A stretch of 32,049 bases of DNA, taken from the NCBI GenBank assembly GCA_944382995.1, contig CALWOF010000011.1, positions 1-32,049 on the forward strand. Direction: 5' to 3'. Positions within the stretch are counted from its first letter, which is position 1. The number at the start of each line of letters is the position of its first letter. The position numbers and the translations under genes were made by a program. Shown one piece after another: positions 15,962 through 24,197 of the stretch. The stretch comes from an uncultured Oscillospiraceae bacterium (GTDB taxonomy: Bacteria; Bacillota; Clostridia; Oscillospirales; Oscillospiraceae). Below the pieces are notes generated by a model. That model ran no database searches. It saw only the letters and a program-made list of their open reading frames with translations, and had not been told where the DNA came from.

Positions 15962-15994
15962 ACGGGCCGGAGCATTTGCTCCGGCCCGTTTTTT
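15962..15994 (+). terminator. Terminator of the lipid kinase/Nudix operon
   Basis: ACGGGCCGGAGC (15962-15973) pairs with GCTCCGGCCCGT (15978-15989) around ATTT, followed by Ts to 15994. It lies between convergent genes. Confidence 0.92.
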
Positions 15995-16014
15995 GCGCAG
16001 CCGCCCGGCTGTGC

Positions 16015-17103
16015 TCAGGCTCCCGCCGTGCCGTCCCCCAGGAACTCCGGATCGTAGCCGATGTCCTTCTCCCAGGCGCCGGAGCCGTCCGCCGCGGGGG
16101 CGAAGCCGTACTCCCGGCAGAAGGACCGGGCCTCCTCCGTGTCCGGCGGTGAGAGCCGCAGGCGGTCCCGCCCCATGGGGCGGAAGTGCATCACCGCCTG
16201 GCCGATGAACTGCACGCCGTAGCCCCGGTGCCGCCAGGGACTGTCCACCGCCAGCAGAGAGATCCAGCCGCAGCCGTCCGCCGCCTCCCGGGCGTCGTCG
16301 AAGGCGACGGCGCCCACCGGCGTGCCGTCCAGGCGGTATCCCATCAGCGCGGGGACCCCGGCGGGCAGATTCACAGGCAGTCCGGCCCAGCGGGACAGCA
16401 GCGCCGCCTGTCCGGCTGCCGGGGGGGCGAAGTACAGCCCCGGCTCCAGGCCGTTGGCCCGCCGGACGACGGCGTGTCCCTGCGTGAAGGCCGGATCCGT
16501 CAGGTGGGCAGCATCGTCCCGGTACACCACCTCGATCCGGCCCCTCTCCGCCCGGAGCAGGGAGACGGCGGTGTTGGTGCCGGTGGGCGTCCTGCCCAGC
16601 TCCTCCAGAGGGATGCCCTGGAGGGCCGCCAGCAGCAGCCGGATGGCGCAGCCGTGGGAGAACACGGCAGCAGTCTCTCCCTCGCAGGCTGCCGCGATGT
16701 CCCTCAGCGCGGCCAGCAGCCGCGCCTGGACCTGTCCGGGGGTCTCCGCCCCGGCGGTGTGCCACAGATGCAGGCGGTGGGTGAAATTTTCCAGCTGCTC
16801 CGGGTCCCGCCGGGCGATCTCGCCCCAGGTCTTCTCCTCCCACTTGCCCACGCAGATCTCCCGCAGATCCCGCCGCCGGTGCAGGGGCAGCCCCTTGGGC
16901 CGGTAGATGGCGCTGGCCGTGGCACAGGTGCGGTAGAGGTCGCTGGCATACACCGCGTCCACGGGGATGTCCGCGAACCGGCGGGAGAGGGCACGGACCT
17001 GCTGCCAGCCCCGGTCTGTGAGGATGCTGTTGGCCTGTCCCTGGGCGATGCGGTACAGGTTGCCCTCCGCCTCCGCGTGGCGGATCAGATAGATGGTGGT
17101 CAT
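16015..17103 (-). CDS. Histidine phosphatase fused to a GNAT acetyltransferase domain
   Basis: This 362-residue protein has two domains in one unbroken frame. Residues 1-200 are a phosphoglycerate-mutase-like histidine phosphatase: RHAE at 8-11 gives the phosphorylated His9, YASDLYRTCATA at 52-63 gives Arg58, LREICVGKWE supplies the conserved acid and SHG at 149-151 the second His150. Residues 200-362 are GNAT-like: VGAVAF, WISLLAVDSPWRHRGYG (acetyl-CoA loop RHRGYG at 291-296) and SFCREYGF. ATG 17103 has GGAGGGAC upstream and a good promoter. Both active sites look intact, so it may act on one substrate twice. Neither substrate is known; cobalamin phosphatase CobC is a superficial alternative. 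Confidence 0.88.
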   Translation of the reverse strand: MTTIYLIRHAEAEGNLYRIAQGQANSILTDRGWQQVRALSRRFADIPVDAVYASDLYRTCATASAIYRPKGLPLHRRRDLREICVGKWEEKTWGEIARRDPEQLENFTHRLHLWHTAGAETPGQVQARLLAALRDIAAACEGETAAVFSHGCAIRLLLAALQGIPLEELGRTPTGTNTAVSLLRAERGRIEVVYRDDAAHLTDPAFTQGHAVVRRANGLEPGLYFAPPAAGQAALLSRWAGLPVNLPAGVPALMGYRLDGTPVGAVAFDDAREAADGCGWISLLAVDSPWRHRGYGVQFIGQAVMHFRPMGRDRLRLSPPDTEEARSFCREYGFAPAADGSGAWEKDIGYDPEFLGDGTAGA

Positions 17104-17148
17104 AGTCCCTCCTCCGGGCCGGGTGCCCGTTTTCTGAATTTCCCGTCC

Positions 17149-17177
17149 ATTATACCGTGTCTGACGGTTTTTGGCAA
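17149..17177 (-). promoter_or_regulatory. Promoter of the phosphatase-acetyltransferase gene
   Basis: Minus-strand TTGCCA (17177-17172) and TATAAT (17154-17149) lie 17 nt apart, with a perfect -10. The start near 17142 is about 40 nt before the ATG. Confidence 0.82.
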
Positions 17178-17244
17178 ATGGTCCGGCGGTTTTTTCCCGG
17201 AAACGGGGCCATACTAGAGCCAGACCGCAAAGGAGTGACTGAAC

Positions 17245-17424
17245 ATGAAGATGTGTATCGGATTTTGGGCCGGTATGGGCGCCGGAATCGTGGCCGGCGC
17301 CGTTGCCGGGATGCTGCTGCCCTGCGGCAGGGACCCCATGAAAACGCAGGTGGGGAAAAGTATCCACAAGCTGGGTGTCGCCGTGGACCACGCCGTGGAC
17401 AGCATCGTCTCCGAGATGCGCTGA
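17245..17424 (+). CDS. 59-residue small membrane protein
   Basis: ATG 17245 follows AAAGGAG (17229-17235) by 9 nt, and the frame ends at TGA 17422-17424, directly before a terminator. The peptide begins MKMCIGFWAGMGAGIVAG and has one glycine/alanine-rich hydrophobic helix (about residues 4-26, with GxxxG spacings), then a short basic/amphipathic tail. This layout is like YtxH-type small membrane proteins, but similarity is only general. A good ribosome site plus its own terminator are the evidence that it is real. No convincing promoter was found. Function unknown. Confidence 0.72.
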   Translation: MKMCIGFWAGMGAGIVAGAVAGMLLPCGRDPMKTQVGKSIHKLGVAVDHAVDSIVSEMR

Positions 17425-17433
17425 GTGCGCGGG

Positions 17434-17460
17434 CGGAGGGCTTCGGCCCTCCGTTTTTTT
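17434..17460 (+). terminator. Terminator after the small membrane protein gene
   Basis: CGGAGGGC (17434-17441) pairs with GCCCTCCG (17446-17453) around a stable TTCG tetraloop, followed by seven or more Ts. Confidence 0.93.
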
Positions 17461-17482
17461 AGAGATCCGCGCATTTTGGGGC

Positions 17483-17510
17483 TTGACTTTCCGGAAACCT
17501 CTGGTATAAT
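17483..17510 (+). promoter_or_regulatory. Promoter of tRNA-Ser
   Basis: TTGACT (17483-17488) and a perfect TATAAT (17505-17510) are separated by 16 nt. Transcription would start near 17517, about 54 nt before the mature tRNA. Confidence 0.85.
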
Positions 17511-17570
17511 AATAACGCTGTCGCATTTGACGGCCAATTTCATACCGGAGACAAGCACTGGAACAGCTAT

Positions 17571-17662
17571 GGAGAAGTCGCCTAGTTGGTCGAGGGCGCA
17601 TGATTGGAAATCATGTAGGCCCCTAAAGGGTCTCGAGGGTTCGAATCCCTCCTTCTCCGCCA
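17571..17662 (+). tRNA. tRNA-Ser (anticodon GGA), CCA encoded
   Basis: Acceptor GGAGAAG (17571-17577) pairs with CTTCTCC (17652-17658), followed by discriminator G and an encoded CCA (17660-17662). The anticodon arm CATGA-TTGGAAA-TCATG carries GGA at 17606-17608, reading UCC and UCU serine codons. A long variable arm (about 17616-17634) marks a class II tRNA, and the T arm is GAGGG-TTCGAAT-CCCTC. It is a single-gene transcript with its own promoter and terminator. Confidence 0.97.
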
Positions 17663-17666
17663 CAGC

Positions 17667-17700
17667 AAACCCTGGAACCGCAACGGTTCCAGGGTTTTGT
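17667..17700 (+). terminator. Terminator of tRNA-Ser
   Basis: CCCTGGAACCG (17670-17680) pairs with CGGTTCCAGGG (17684-17694) around CAA, extended by AAA/TTT, and is followed by TTTTGTTTGT. It begins 5 nt after the CCA end. Confidence 0.93.
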
Positions 17701-17703
17701 TTG

Positions 17704-17927
17704 TCGCTTTTCTGGGATGCACGGCATCTGGGATTGGCTGAGTTTTCTGCAAACGGGCGCTTCAAAATGGCGAGGATCGGCGAGAAAGTGTGGTCAAAGC
17801 GTAGCCGGTCTTTCCTTCCCCTTTTGACCAGCTCCGCCGCCTTTGGCAGCGCCGAATTTGCGGCACACCCGCGCCGCCGGCCAGAAGGCCGGTCCCTCCT
17901 TCTGCGGCAGCGCATCTCTCCATAACA
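17704..17927. other. Unexplained non-coding segment with an inverted repeat
   Basis: About 220 bp downstream of the tRNA terminator hold no frame with a credible start and ribosome site. The segment includes TGGTCAAA (17791-17798) and TTTGACCA (17823-17830), a perfect 8-bp inverted repeat with 24 nt between, plus a GGCC-AGAA-GGCC hairpin near 17879. It could be an intergenic repeat element or an uncharacterised RNA; nothing in the sequence decides it. Confidence 0.5.
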
Positions 17928-17965
17928 CAGCCCCCGGGACCGCCGCGGTCCCGGGGGCTGATTTT
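17928..17965. terminator. Long hairpin between tRNA region and SLH gene, probable terminator
   Basis: CAGCCCCCGGGACCG (17928-17942) pairs perfectly with CGGTCCCGGGGGCTG (17946-17960) around CCG, with ATTTT after it on the plus strand. It is also 50 bp beyond the minus-strand SLH stop, though T-poor in that direction. The plus-strand orientation is the better terminator. Confidence 0.7.
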
Positions 17966-18008
17966 CGCGGCTTGGATGGGGCGGGTCCTGGTGTACCGGG
18001 AGGCGCCG

Positions 18009-19526
18009 TCAGTCCAGACCCTCCAGCAGGGAGTAGTTCTCATAGTCCGCCACGGAGGAGAGGTCGCTCAGGCACAGCTGGTCCACGCCGAAGAGGGCGG
18101 CCATCCGGACCCGCTCCCGGGCGGCTTCGCCGTCCAGATACCAGACCGCCGTATCCGCGTCATCGGCGGTGAGATAGGCGCAGGCGTAGCGGTCGGAGTA
18201 GTAGCTCCTGGTCTGGGGATCGGAGAGCAGGGCCTCGATCTCCGGCGCGGCGATGCTGCCGGTGAGACGGCCGTTGGACCAGGCGGTGCCGGTGGTGGTC
18301 ATCAGCAGGCTGAGATGGCCGCTCTCCGCGGTGTCCCGCAGCTCCGCCAGAGCGTAGTAGACCTCCTCCAGGGGCTCCATGGGGGCCACGGGGAAGTCCG
18401 CGGCCTCGCTGTCGTAGGGGGTGATCCGCACGACCACCTGGTCCGCAAGCTCCGCCAGGGCGGCGAAGTCGTACCCCTTATAGGCGGTGCCCTGCCAGAC
18501 GGGGGCCTCCGCCATCACATAGAGCAGCCGCTCCCCCAGGCGCTCCCGCAGGAGCTCCGCCAGGGCGGTGAAGTCCTTTTTCTGAGCGCCCTCCAGCTCC
18601 GCCAGGTCCAGGAAGAGCCCCTGGTATCCGCCGGCGTCCACCGCGGACATCAGCACCTCCGCCGTGTGGGATGCATCGTCTTTCAGGGCGGTGTCGGTGC
18701 CGGCCACATACAGCAGGGGCACCGCGCCGGCATCGGCGGCGGCCTGCCGCAGGGCGGCGGCCTCCTCCTCGCCCGGCCCGCCGGTGAGCCGGGACTCCCC
18801 GGCGTAGATCAGACGGCCGCCGTCCACCGCCACGGCCGCATAGCCGGTCAGGTCCGTCAGCCCCTCGGCGGTATGGGCGATGCCGATCTTCTCCGGCGCG
18901 GGGGCGTGATAGCCGTCGTACAGCCGGATCAGCATGACGGCCGCCTGCTCCCGGGTGGCCGTCCGGTCCGGGGAGAAGGCAGTGGCGCTGGTGCCGTTCA
19001 CCAGACCCAGCTCATAGGCCATGGCGATATAGCCTACGTTGGTGTGCACATCCTGGAAGGGCATGGGCAGATCCTGGGCCAGGCCCGCGATGGTGCCGTA
19101 GCCCATGGCGCGCACCAGCATCACCGCCAGCTCCTCTCGGGTGATGGGCTCCTGGGGGCGGAAAGTCTCCGTCTGGTCAGTAATGGCACCGTGGACGTAG
19201 GCGGTCTCCACCGCGCTGTAGTACCAGGCGTCCTGGTCCTGGTTGTCGGTGTAGGACCCGGTCTCCGGCGTCACCAGCTCCCACTGGAAGAGCCGGCACA
19301 GCGCCGTCACGAAGGCGCCCCGGGTCATGGGGGCCCCCAGGCCGAAGCGGGTGGCCGACTGCCCCTGGAACAGGCCCAGGTCCACGGCCCGGGCAATGGA
19401 GTCCTCGGCCCAGTGGCCGGCGGGCACATCGTCAAAGTCCGTGGCGGACGCAGGCATGGGCAGCGCCGCCAACAGCAGGGCGCACAGCAGGGCGCAGGCG
19501 CACATCCGTTGCAGTTGCTTTTTCAT
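18009..19526 (-). CDS. Secreted SLH-domain protein with degenerate GH18-like domain
   Basis: This 505-residue protein has a signal peptide (1-28, cleavage after ASA), three S-layer homology domains (about 30-75, 91-140 and 156-204) that anchor it to cell-wall polymer, and a C-terminal region from about 230 resembling the GH18 fold of YaaH/YdhD spore or wall proteins (YDFAALAELADQVV at 352-365, WYLDGEAARERVRMAALFGVDQL at 462-484). In active GH18 enzymes the strand ends in DxxDxDxE; here it reads GLFLDLAEL (303-311), leaving one aspartate in place and Ala309 at the usual glutamate position. It may bind rather than cut glycan. The start has AAAGGAG about 14 nt upstream. Confidence 0.86.
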   Translation of the reverse strand: MKKQLQRMCACALLCALLLAALPMPASATDFDDVPAGHWAEDSIARAVDLGLFQGQSATRFGLGAPMTRGAFVTALCRLFQWELVTPETGSYTDNQDQDAWYYSAVETAYVHGAITDQTETFRPQEPITREELAVMLVRAMGYGTIAGLAQDLPMPFQDVHTNVGYIAMAYELGLVNGTSATAFSPDRTATREQAAVMLIRLYDGYHAPAPEKIGIAHTAEGLTDLTGYAAVAVDGGRLIYAGESRLTGGPGEEEAAALRQAAADAGAVPLLYVAGTDTALKDDASHTAEVLMSAVDAGGYQGLFLDLAELEGAQKKDFTALAELLRERLGERLLYVMAEAPVWQGTAYKGYDFAALAELADQVVVRITPYDSEAADFPVAPMEPLEEVYYALAELRDTAESGHLSLLMTTTGTAWSNGRLTGSIAAPEIEALLSDPQTRSYYSDRYACAYLTADDADTAVWYLDGEAARERVRMAALFGVDQLCLSDLSSVADYENYSLLEGLD

Positions 19527-19606
19527 GTTGTCGTTCTTCGCTCCTTTGGCGTCAGTTTTTCTGTTTTCCGGCGGAAACGGCGCGGATCGCCCTCCGCCGG
19601 AATGGT

Positions 19607-19635
19607 ATTTTACCAGATTTCTCCGCCGCCGTCAA
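19607..19635 (-). promoter_or_regulatory. Promoter of the SLH protein gene
   Basis: Minus-strand TTGACG (19635-19630) and TAAAAT (19612-19607) are 17 nt apart. The leader of about 75 nt contains CCGGCGG/CCGCCGG arms (about 19568-19600) that could fold. Confidence 0.8.
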
Positions 19636-19686
19636 ACGAACGATGTCGGAACCGGTGCAGAACCGGCCCGGAAACGCAGAAAAGCC

Positions 19687-19715
19687 TTTACGTTTGCGCC
19701 CTTGCCTGTTATAAT
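19687..19715 (+). promoter_or_regulatory. Promoter of recJ-relA
   Basis: TTTACG (19687-19692) and a perfect TATAAT (19710-19715) are separated by 17 nt; the start would be near 19722, 43 nt before the GTG. Confidence 0.75.
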
Positions 19716-19764
19716 AATCTGGTTATGATGGCTTTTCATCACCTTCGGAAAGGAGGGACGCGCC

Positions 19765-21864
19765 GTGAAATTCCAAAAATGGAACATTGGGACCCCGGCG
19801 GAGGAGGACGTGTCCCTGCTCCGGAGCGCGGGATATCCCTATCTGCTCTCCGCGGTCCTGGCGGCCCGGGGCATCACCACCGCGGAGGCGGCGGCCGAGG
19901 CCCTGGAGCGGGACCGGAAGCTGACCATCTCCCCGCTGCTGATGCGGGACATGGACCGGGCGGTCGCCCGCATCCAGCGGGCCGTGGCGGACGGGGAGAC
20001 CATCGCCGTCTTTGGCGACTACGATGTGGACGGCATCACCTCCACGGTGCTGCTGATGGACTATTTGAAAAGCTGCGGCGCAAAGTGCCTGCGGCATATC
20101 CCCCGGCGGATCGAGGAGGGATACGGCCTGTCAAAGGAGGCCATCCGCGCCCTGCGGGAGCAGGGGGCGACCCTGATGATCACTGTGGACTGCGGCATCA
20201 CCGGCAATGAGGAGGTGGCCTATGCCGCCTCCATCGGACTGGACGTGGTGGTCACCGATCACCACGAGTGCAAGGAGGAGCTGCCTGCCGCGGCCGCGGT
20301 GGTGGACCCCCACCGGCCGGACTGCCCCTATCCCTTCAAGCATCTGGCCGGCGTGGGCGTGGCCCTGAAGCTGGTGCTGGCCCTGGGCGGCGAGAGCCGG
20401 GAGGACGCGCTGTTCGCCCGGTACTGCACCCTGGCGGCCATCGGGACCATCGCCGATGTCATGCGGATGGAGGGGGAGAACCGGACCATCGTCTCCTGCG
20501 GGCTGGAGGCCCTGCCTCACACGGACTTTGTGGGCATCCACGCTCTGCTGCGGGAGGCGGGGCTCCTGGGAAAGCCCGTCACCTCCATCCAGATCGGCTT
20601 CGTCCTCTCTCCCCGCATCAATGCCGCCGGCCGCATGGGCGAGGCGGATCTGGCCGCGGACCTTCTGGAGACGGAGGACCCTGCCCGGGCGGAGGAGCTG
20701 GCCAAGGAGCTGTGCGACCTGAACCGCAAGCGCCAGGAGGTGGAGCAGGCCATCTGTGCCGATGCGGTGGAGAAGATCGGGCGCCTCCCGGCGGAGGACC
20801 GCAGCGCCCTGGTCCTCTCCAGCGAGGACTGGCACCAGGGCGTGGTGGGCATCGTGGCCTCCCGCCTCAGCGAGAAATACGCCTGTCCCAGCTTCATGAT
20901 CCACCTGAAGGACGGCGTGGGCAAGGGCTCCTGCCGCTCCTACGGCGGCTTCAATCTGTTCGCGGCGCTGGAGTCCTGCGCCGACCTGCTGGAGGGCTTC
21001 GGCGGCCATGAGCTGGCAGCCGGCTTCACCATCTCCCAGGAGAATATCGACGCCTTCCGCGCCCGGATGAACCGGTATGTCCGCTCCGCCTCCGGCGGAG
21101 AGCCGGCGGTGTCCAGCCTGGACGTGGACGCCGCCATCGCCTGCCCCGGCGAGGTGACGCTGGCGGAGGCGGAGCAGCTGGAGCAGCTGGAGCCCTATGG
21201 CGCCGGAAATCCCCGGCCCGTGTTCGCCCTGCTGGGCGCCACGGTGGACACCGTCCAGCCCGTGGGGCAGGGCCGGCATCTGAAATTCCGCCTCTCCAAG
21301 GGCACCTGCCGGTTCGACGCCATCTTCTTCTCTGTGACAGAGGCCGAGTGCGGCGTGCGCGCCGGCACCCGGGTGGACGCGGCGTTCTACCTCCAGGCCA
21401 ATACCTTCCGGGGGAACACGACGCTGCAGCTGCAGCTCATCGACATCCGTCCCTCCCTGACCCCCAGCCGCCATGAGGCGGCGGATCTGGACCTGCTGCG
21501 CAGACTGCTGGCCGACGGGAGCCTCACCTGCCAGGAGCGGACCCGCCTTCAGGCCTCCCGGAACCAGTTTGCCGCCTATTGGACGGTACTGGACCGCCAG
21601 CTCCGCCGGGGAAAGGCGGAGGAGGAGCTCCTGCCGCTGCTGCGGCGGCTGGCTTCCCTGGCCGGCGGGGGAGAGAGCTTCCTCCGGGCCGGGCTGGCCC
21701 TGGCCGTCTTTTCCGAGCGGGGACTGCTCTCCCTGTCCCGGCAGGGCGACCGGGTGACCCTCGCCCTCAATCCTGTCCAGGGGAAGGTGGACCTGTTCGC
21801 CTGCCCCTATCTGTCCCGGCTGCGCCAGGATGACGCCGGCCGGAATGGAGGTGCTGTGTCATGA
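19765..21864 (+). CDS. recJ: Single-stranded-DNA-specific exonuclease RecJ
   Basis: This 699-residue protein has the DHH phosphoesterase motifs in order: FGDYDVDGIT (83-92, Asp85/87/89), TVDCG (140-144), VTDHHE (163-168), HLAGVGVALKL, GTIADVM and SPRINAAGRMGEAD, followed by the DHHA1 domain with GGHELAAGF. It degrades 5'-ended single-stranded DNA during recombination and repair. The C-terminal extension beyond the core is usual in Firmicutes. GTG 19765 follows AAAGGAGGG. The stop overlaps relA by 4 bp (ATGA). A recJ-relA order is common in Clostridia. Confidence 0.97.
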   Translation: MKFQKWNIGTPAEEDVSLLRSAGYPYLLSAVLAARGITTAEAAAEALERDRKLTISPLLMRDMDRAVARIQRAVADGETIAVFGDYDVDGITSTVLLMDYLKSCGAKCLRHIPRRIEEGYGLSKEAIRALREQGATLMITVDCGITGNEEVAYAASIGLDVVVTDHHECKEELPAAAAVVDPHRPDCPYPFKHLAGVGVALKLVLALGGESREDALFARYCTLAAIGTIADVMRMEGENRTIVSCGLEALPHTDFVGIHALLREAGLLGKPVTSIQIGFVLSPRINAAGRMGEADLAADLLETEDPARAEELAKELCDLNRKRQEVEQAICADAVEKIGRLPAEDRSALVLSSEDWHQGVVGIVASRLSEKYACPSFMIHLKDGVGKGSCRSYGGFNLFAALESCADLLEGFGGHELAAGFTISQENIDAFRARMNRYVRSASGGEPAVSSLDVDAAIACPGEVTLAEAEQLEQLEPYGAGNPRPVFALLGATVDTVQPVGQGRHLKFRLSKGTCRFDAIFFSVTEAECGVRAGTRVDAAFYLQANTFRGNTTLQLQLIDIRPSLTPSRHEAADLDLLRRLLADGSLTCQERTRLQASRNQFAAYWTVLDRQLRRGKAEEELLPLLRRLASLAGGGESFLRAGLALAVFSERGLLSLSRQGDRVTLALNPVQGKVDLFACPYLSRLRQDDAGRNGGAVS

Positions 21865-24074
21865 CCATCCAGGAACAGTATGAAAATCTGGAGAAGACCG
21901 TCCGGGGCTACAACCCGGCGGCAGACTTCCAGCGCATCCGGGCCGCCTTCGAGTTTGCGGAGGAGGCCCATAAGGACCAGAAGCGCAAGAGCGGAGAGCC
22001 CTATATCATCCACCCTCTGGCGGTGGCGCAGATCGTGGCGGAGGAGCTGCGGCTGGACAGCGAGTCCATCGAGGCCGCGCTGCTCCACGATGTCATCGAG
22101 GACACCGCCGCCACCCACGAGCAGGTGTCCAAGCTCTTCTCGCCCACCATCGCCGACCTGGTGGAGGGGGTCAGCAAGCTGACCCGGATCCAGTACGCCA
22201 CCAAGGAAGACGAGCAGATGGAGAACCTGCGGAAGATGCTCATCGCCATGAGCAAGGACATCCGGGTGATCCTCATCAAGATCGCGGACCGGCTCCACAA
22301 CATGCGGACCATGGAGTACCAGTCCCCGGAAAAGCAGAAGCAGAAGTCCCTGGAGACCATGGAGATCTATGCCCCCATCGCCCACCGGCTGGGCATGCAG
22401 CGGATCAAGTGGGAGCTGGAGGACCTGTCCTTAAAATACCTGGATCCCATCGGCTACCGGGAGATCGTCTCCAAGCTGGAGGCCAAGCACCAGGAGTACG
22501 AGGACTTCATGCGCCGCATCCAGATCCAGATCGATGACCGGCTGAACGAGCTGAACATCGAGCACATCGTCTACGGCCGGATGAAGCATCCCTACTCCAT
22601 TTACCGGAAGATGTTCAACCAGAACAAGAGCCTGGACGAGATCTTCGACCTGTTCGCCTTCCGGGTCATCGTCAATTCCGTGGGGGACTGCTACAATGTC
22701 CTGGGCGTCATCCATGACCTCTACAAGCCCATCCTGGGGCGGTTCAAGGACTATATCGGCACGCCGAAGCCCAACGGCTACCAGTCCCTCCACACCACGG
22801 TCATCGGGGCGGACGGCCTGCCCTTTGAGGTGCAGATCCGCACCCGGGAGATGCACGAGGTGGCCGAGTACGGCGTGGCCGCCCACTGGAAGTACAAGCA
22901 GAACGGACAGGGCGCCGGCACCGAGGGACGCTATGAGTGGGTCCGCCGCCTGCTGGAGAACCAGGAGGGCACCGACGCCGAGGAGTATATCCACTCCCTG
23001 AAGGTGGATATGTTCGCCGACGAGGTGTTCGTGTTCACCCCCAACGGTGACGTGCAGAACCTGCCCGCCGGCGCCACGCCCATCGACTTCGCCTACGCCA
23101 TCCACTCCGCCGTCGGCAACCACATGGTGGGGGCCAAGGTCAACGGCCGGATCGTCACGCTGGATCACGTGCTGAAAAACGGCGACATCGTGGAGATCCT
23201 CACCTCCAAGGCCGCCAAGGGCCCCAGCCGGGACTGGATGAAGATCGCCCGGTCCAGCGAGGCCCGCAGCAAGATCCGCCAGTGGTTCAAGAAGGAGCGG
23301 AAGGAGGAGAACATCGCCAACGGCCGGGCCGCCTTCGAGGCGGAGCTCAAGCACTGCGGCATCTCCATGAAGGACGTCCTCTCCCCGGAGATGCTGCCGG
23401 TGCTCCTGAAGCGGGTCTCCTACGGCTCGCTGGATGAGCTGTACGCCGCCATCGGCTACGGCGGCTTCACCGCCCAGAAGGCCGTGAGCCGCATCCAGGG
23501 GGAGCTGAACCGGGTGGCGAAGCTCCACCAGGCGGAAAAAGCCGCCGAGGAGCTGGCGGAGGCCAGACCCCAGGAGCCCGCCAGGCAGGCGCCCGCCCCC
23601 AAGCGGATCAAGAGCGAACAGGGCATCATCGTGGAGGGGCTGGACAACTGCCTGGTGAAGTTCTCCAAGTGCTGCACCCCGGTGCCCGGCGACGAGATCA
23701 TCGGCTTCATCACCCGGGGCTACGGCGTGTCCGTCCACCGGGCGGACTGCCCCAACGCCTCTCCGGAGCGGCGCTCCGCCCCCGGGCAGGAGGGGCGGTG
23801 GATCAAGGTCTCCTGGGGCGATGACACCCTGGACAGCTATCCCACCTCGCTGGAGGTCATCTGCAAGGACCGCCGGAACCTGCTGCTGGACATCTCCGCG
23901 GCGCTTTCCACCACCAACACCTTTGTCTCCGGCCTCAACTCCCGCAGCACCGAGGACAACTTCGCCATGATCCGCCTGGAGATCAAGGTCCGGGACAGCG
24001 CCCAGCTGCTCTCCGTCATGAACAAGCTCAACCAGATCTCCGGCGTGCTGAAGGTCAACCGGCCGGCGGGATGA
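21861..24074 (+). CDS. relA: Bifunctional (p)ppGpp synthetase/hydrolase
   Basis: This 737-residue long RSH protein has an intact HD hydrolase domain (HPLAVAQIV at 51-59; HDVIED at 76-81), a synthetase domain (KHPYSIYRKM, RFKDYIGTPKPNGYQSLHT), TGS domain (DEVFVFTPNGDV, PIDFAYAIHSAVGN) and a C-terminal zinc-finger plus ACT region. Intact HD residues suggest both ppGpp synthesis and breakdown, as in Rel of Gram-positive bacteria. It starts within the recJ stop. Downstream, 279 bp of repeats separate it from dtd. Confidence 0.97.
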   Translation: MTIQEQYENLEKTVRGYNPAADFQRIRAAFEFAEEAHKDQKRKSGEPYIIHPLAVAQIVAEELRLDSESIEAALLHDVIEDTAATHEQVSKLFSPTIADLVEGVSKLTRIQYATKEDEQMENLRKMLIAMSKDIRVILIKIADRLHNMRTMEYQSPEKQKQKSLETMEIYAPIAHRLGMQRIKWELEDLSLKYLDPIGYREIVSKLEAKHQEYEDFMRRIQIQIDDRLNELNIEHIVYGRMKHPYSIYRKMFNQNKSLDEIFDLFAFRVIVNSVGDCYNVLGVIHDLYKPILGRFKDYIGTPKPNGYQSLHTTVIGADGLPFEVQIRTREMHEVAEYGVAAHWKYKQNGQGAGTEGRYEWVRRLLENQEGTDAEEYIHSLKVDMFADEVFVFTPNGDVQNLPAGATPIDFAYAIHSAVGNHMVGAKVNGRIVTLDHVLKNGDIVEILTSKAAKGPSRDWMKIARSSEARSKIRQWFKKERKEENIANGRAAFEAELKHCGISMKDVLSPEMLPVLLKRVSYGSLDELYAAIGYGGFTAQKAVSRIQGELNRVAKLHQAEKAAEELAEARPQEPARQAPAPKRIKSEQGIIVEGLDNCLVKFSKCCTPVPGDEIIGFITRGYGVSVHRADCPNASPERRSAPGQEGRWIKVSWGDDTLDSYPTSLEVICKDRRNLLLDISAALSTTNTFVSGLNSRSTEDNFAMIRLEIKVRDSAQLLSVMNKLNQISGVLKVNRPAG

Positions 24075-24080
24075 CGGCGT

Positions 24081-24121
24081 CGCAAGCTCTGGATCGTTCC
24101 CTTTGCCCGGAGGGGCAAAGG
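24081..24121 (+). repeat. 41-bp hairpin repeat, copy 1
   Basis: This begins CGCAAGCTCTGGA and ends CTTTGCCCGGAGGGGCAAAGG. The tail forms CTTTGCCC/GGGCAAAG with a GGAG-like loop. It differs from copy 2 at only two positions (TCGTTCC here, CCGCTCC there). It starts 7 bp after the relA stop. Confidence 0.88.
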
Positions 24122-24197
24122 TCTCTCCCGCCGCTGCTCCGCCGTTTCCTCCGCAAACGCTTCGCTGGTTTGCGTTCGGAGAAAAACGGGGGATCGC

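Noticed and set aside
17214..17915. A long minus-strand frame across tRNA-Ser and flanking DNA
   Set aside because: It reads through the tRNA complement (giving the familiar spurious EKEGFEPS-like peptide), both terminators and the small gene, and has no ribosome site.
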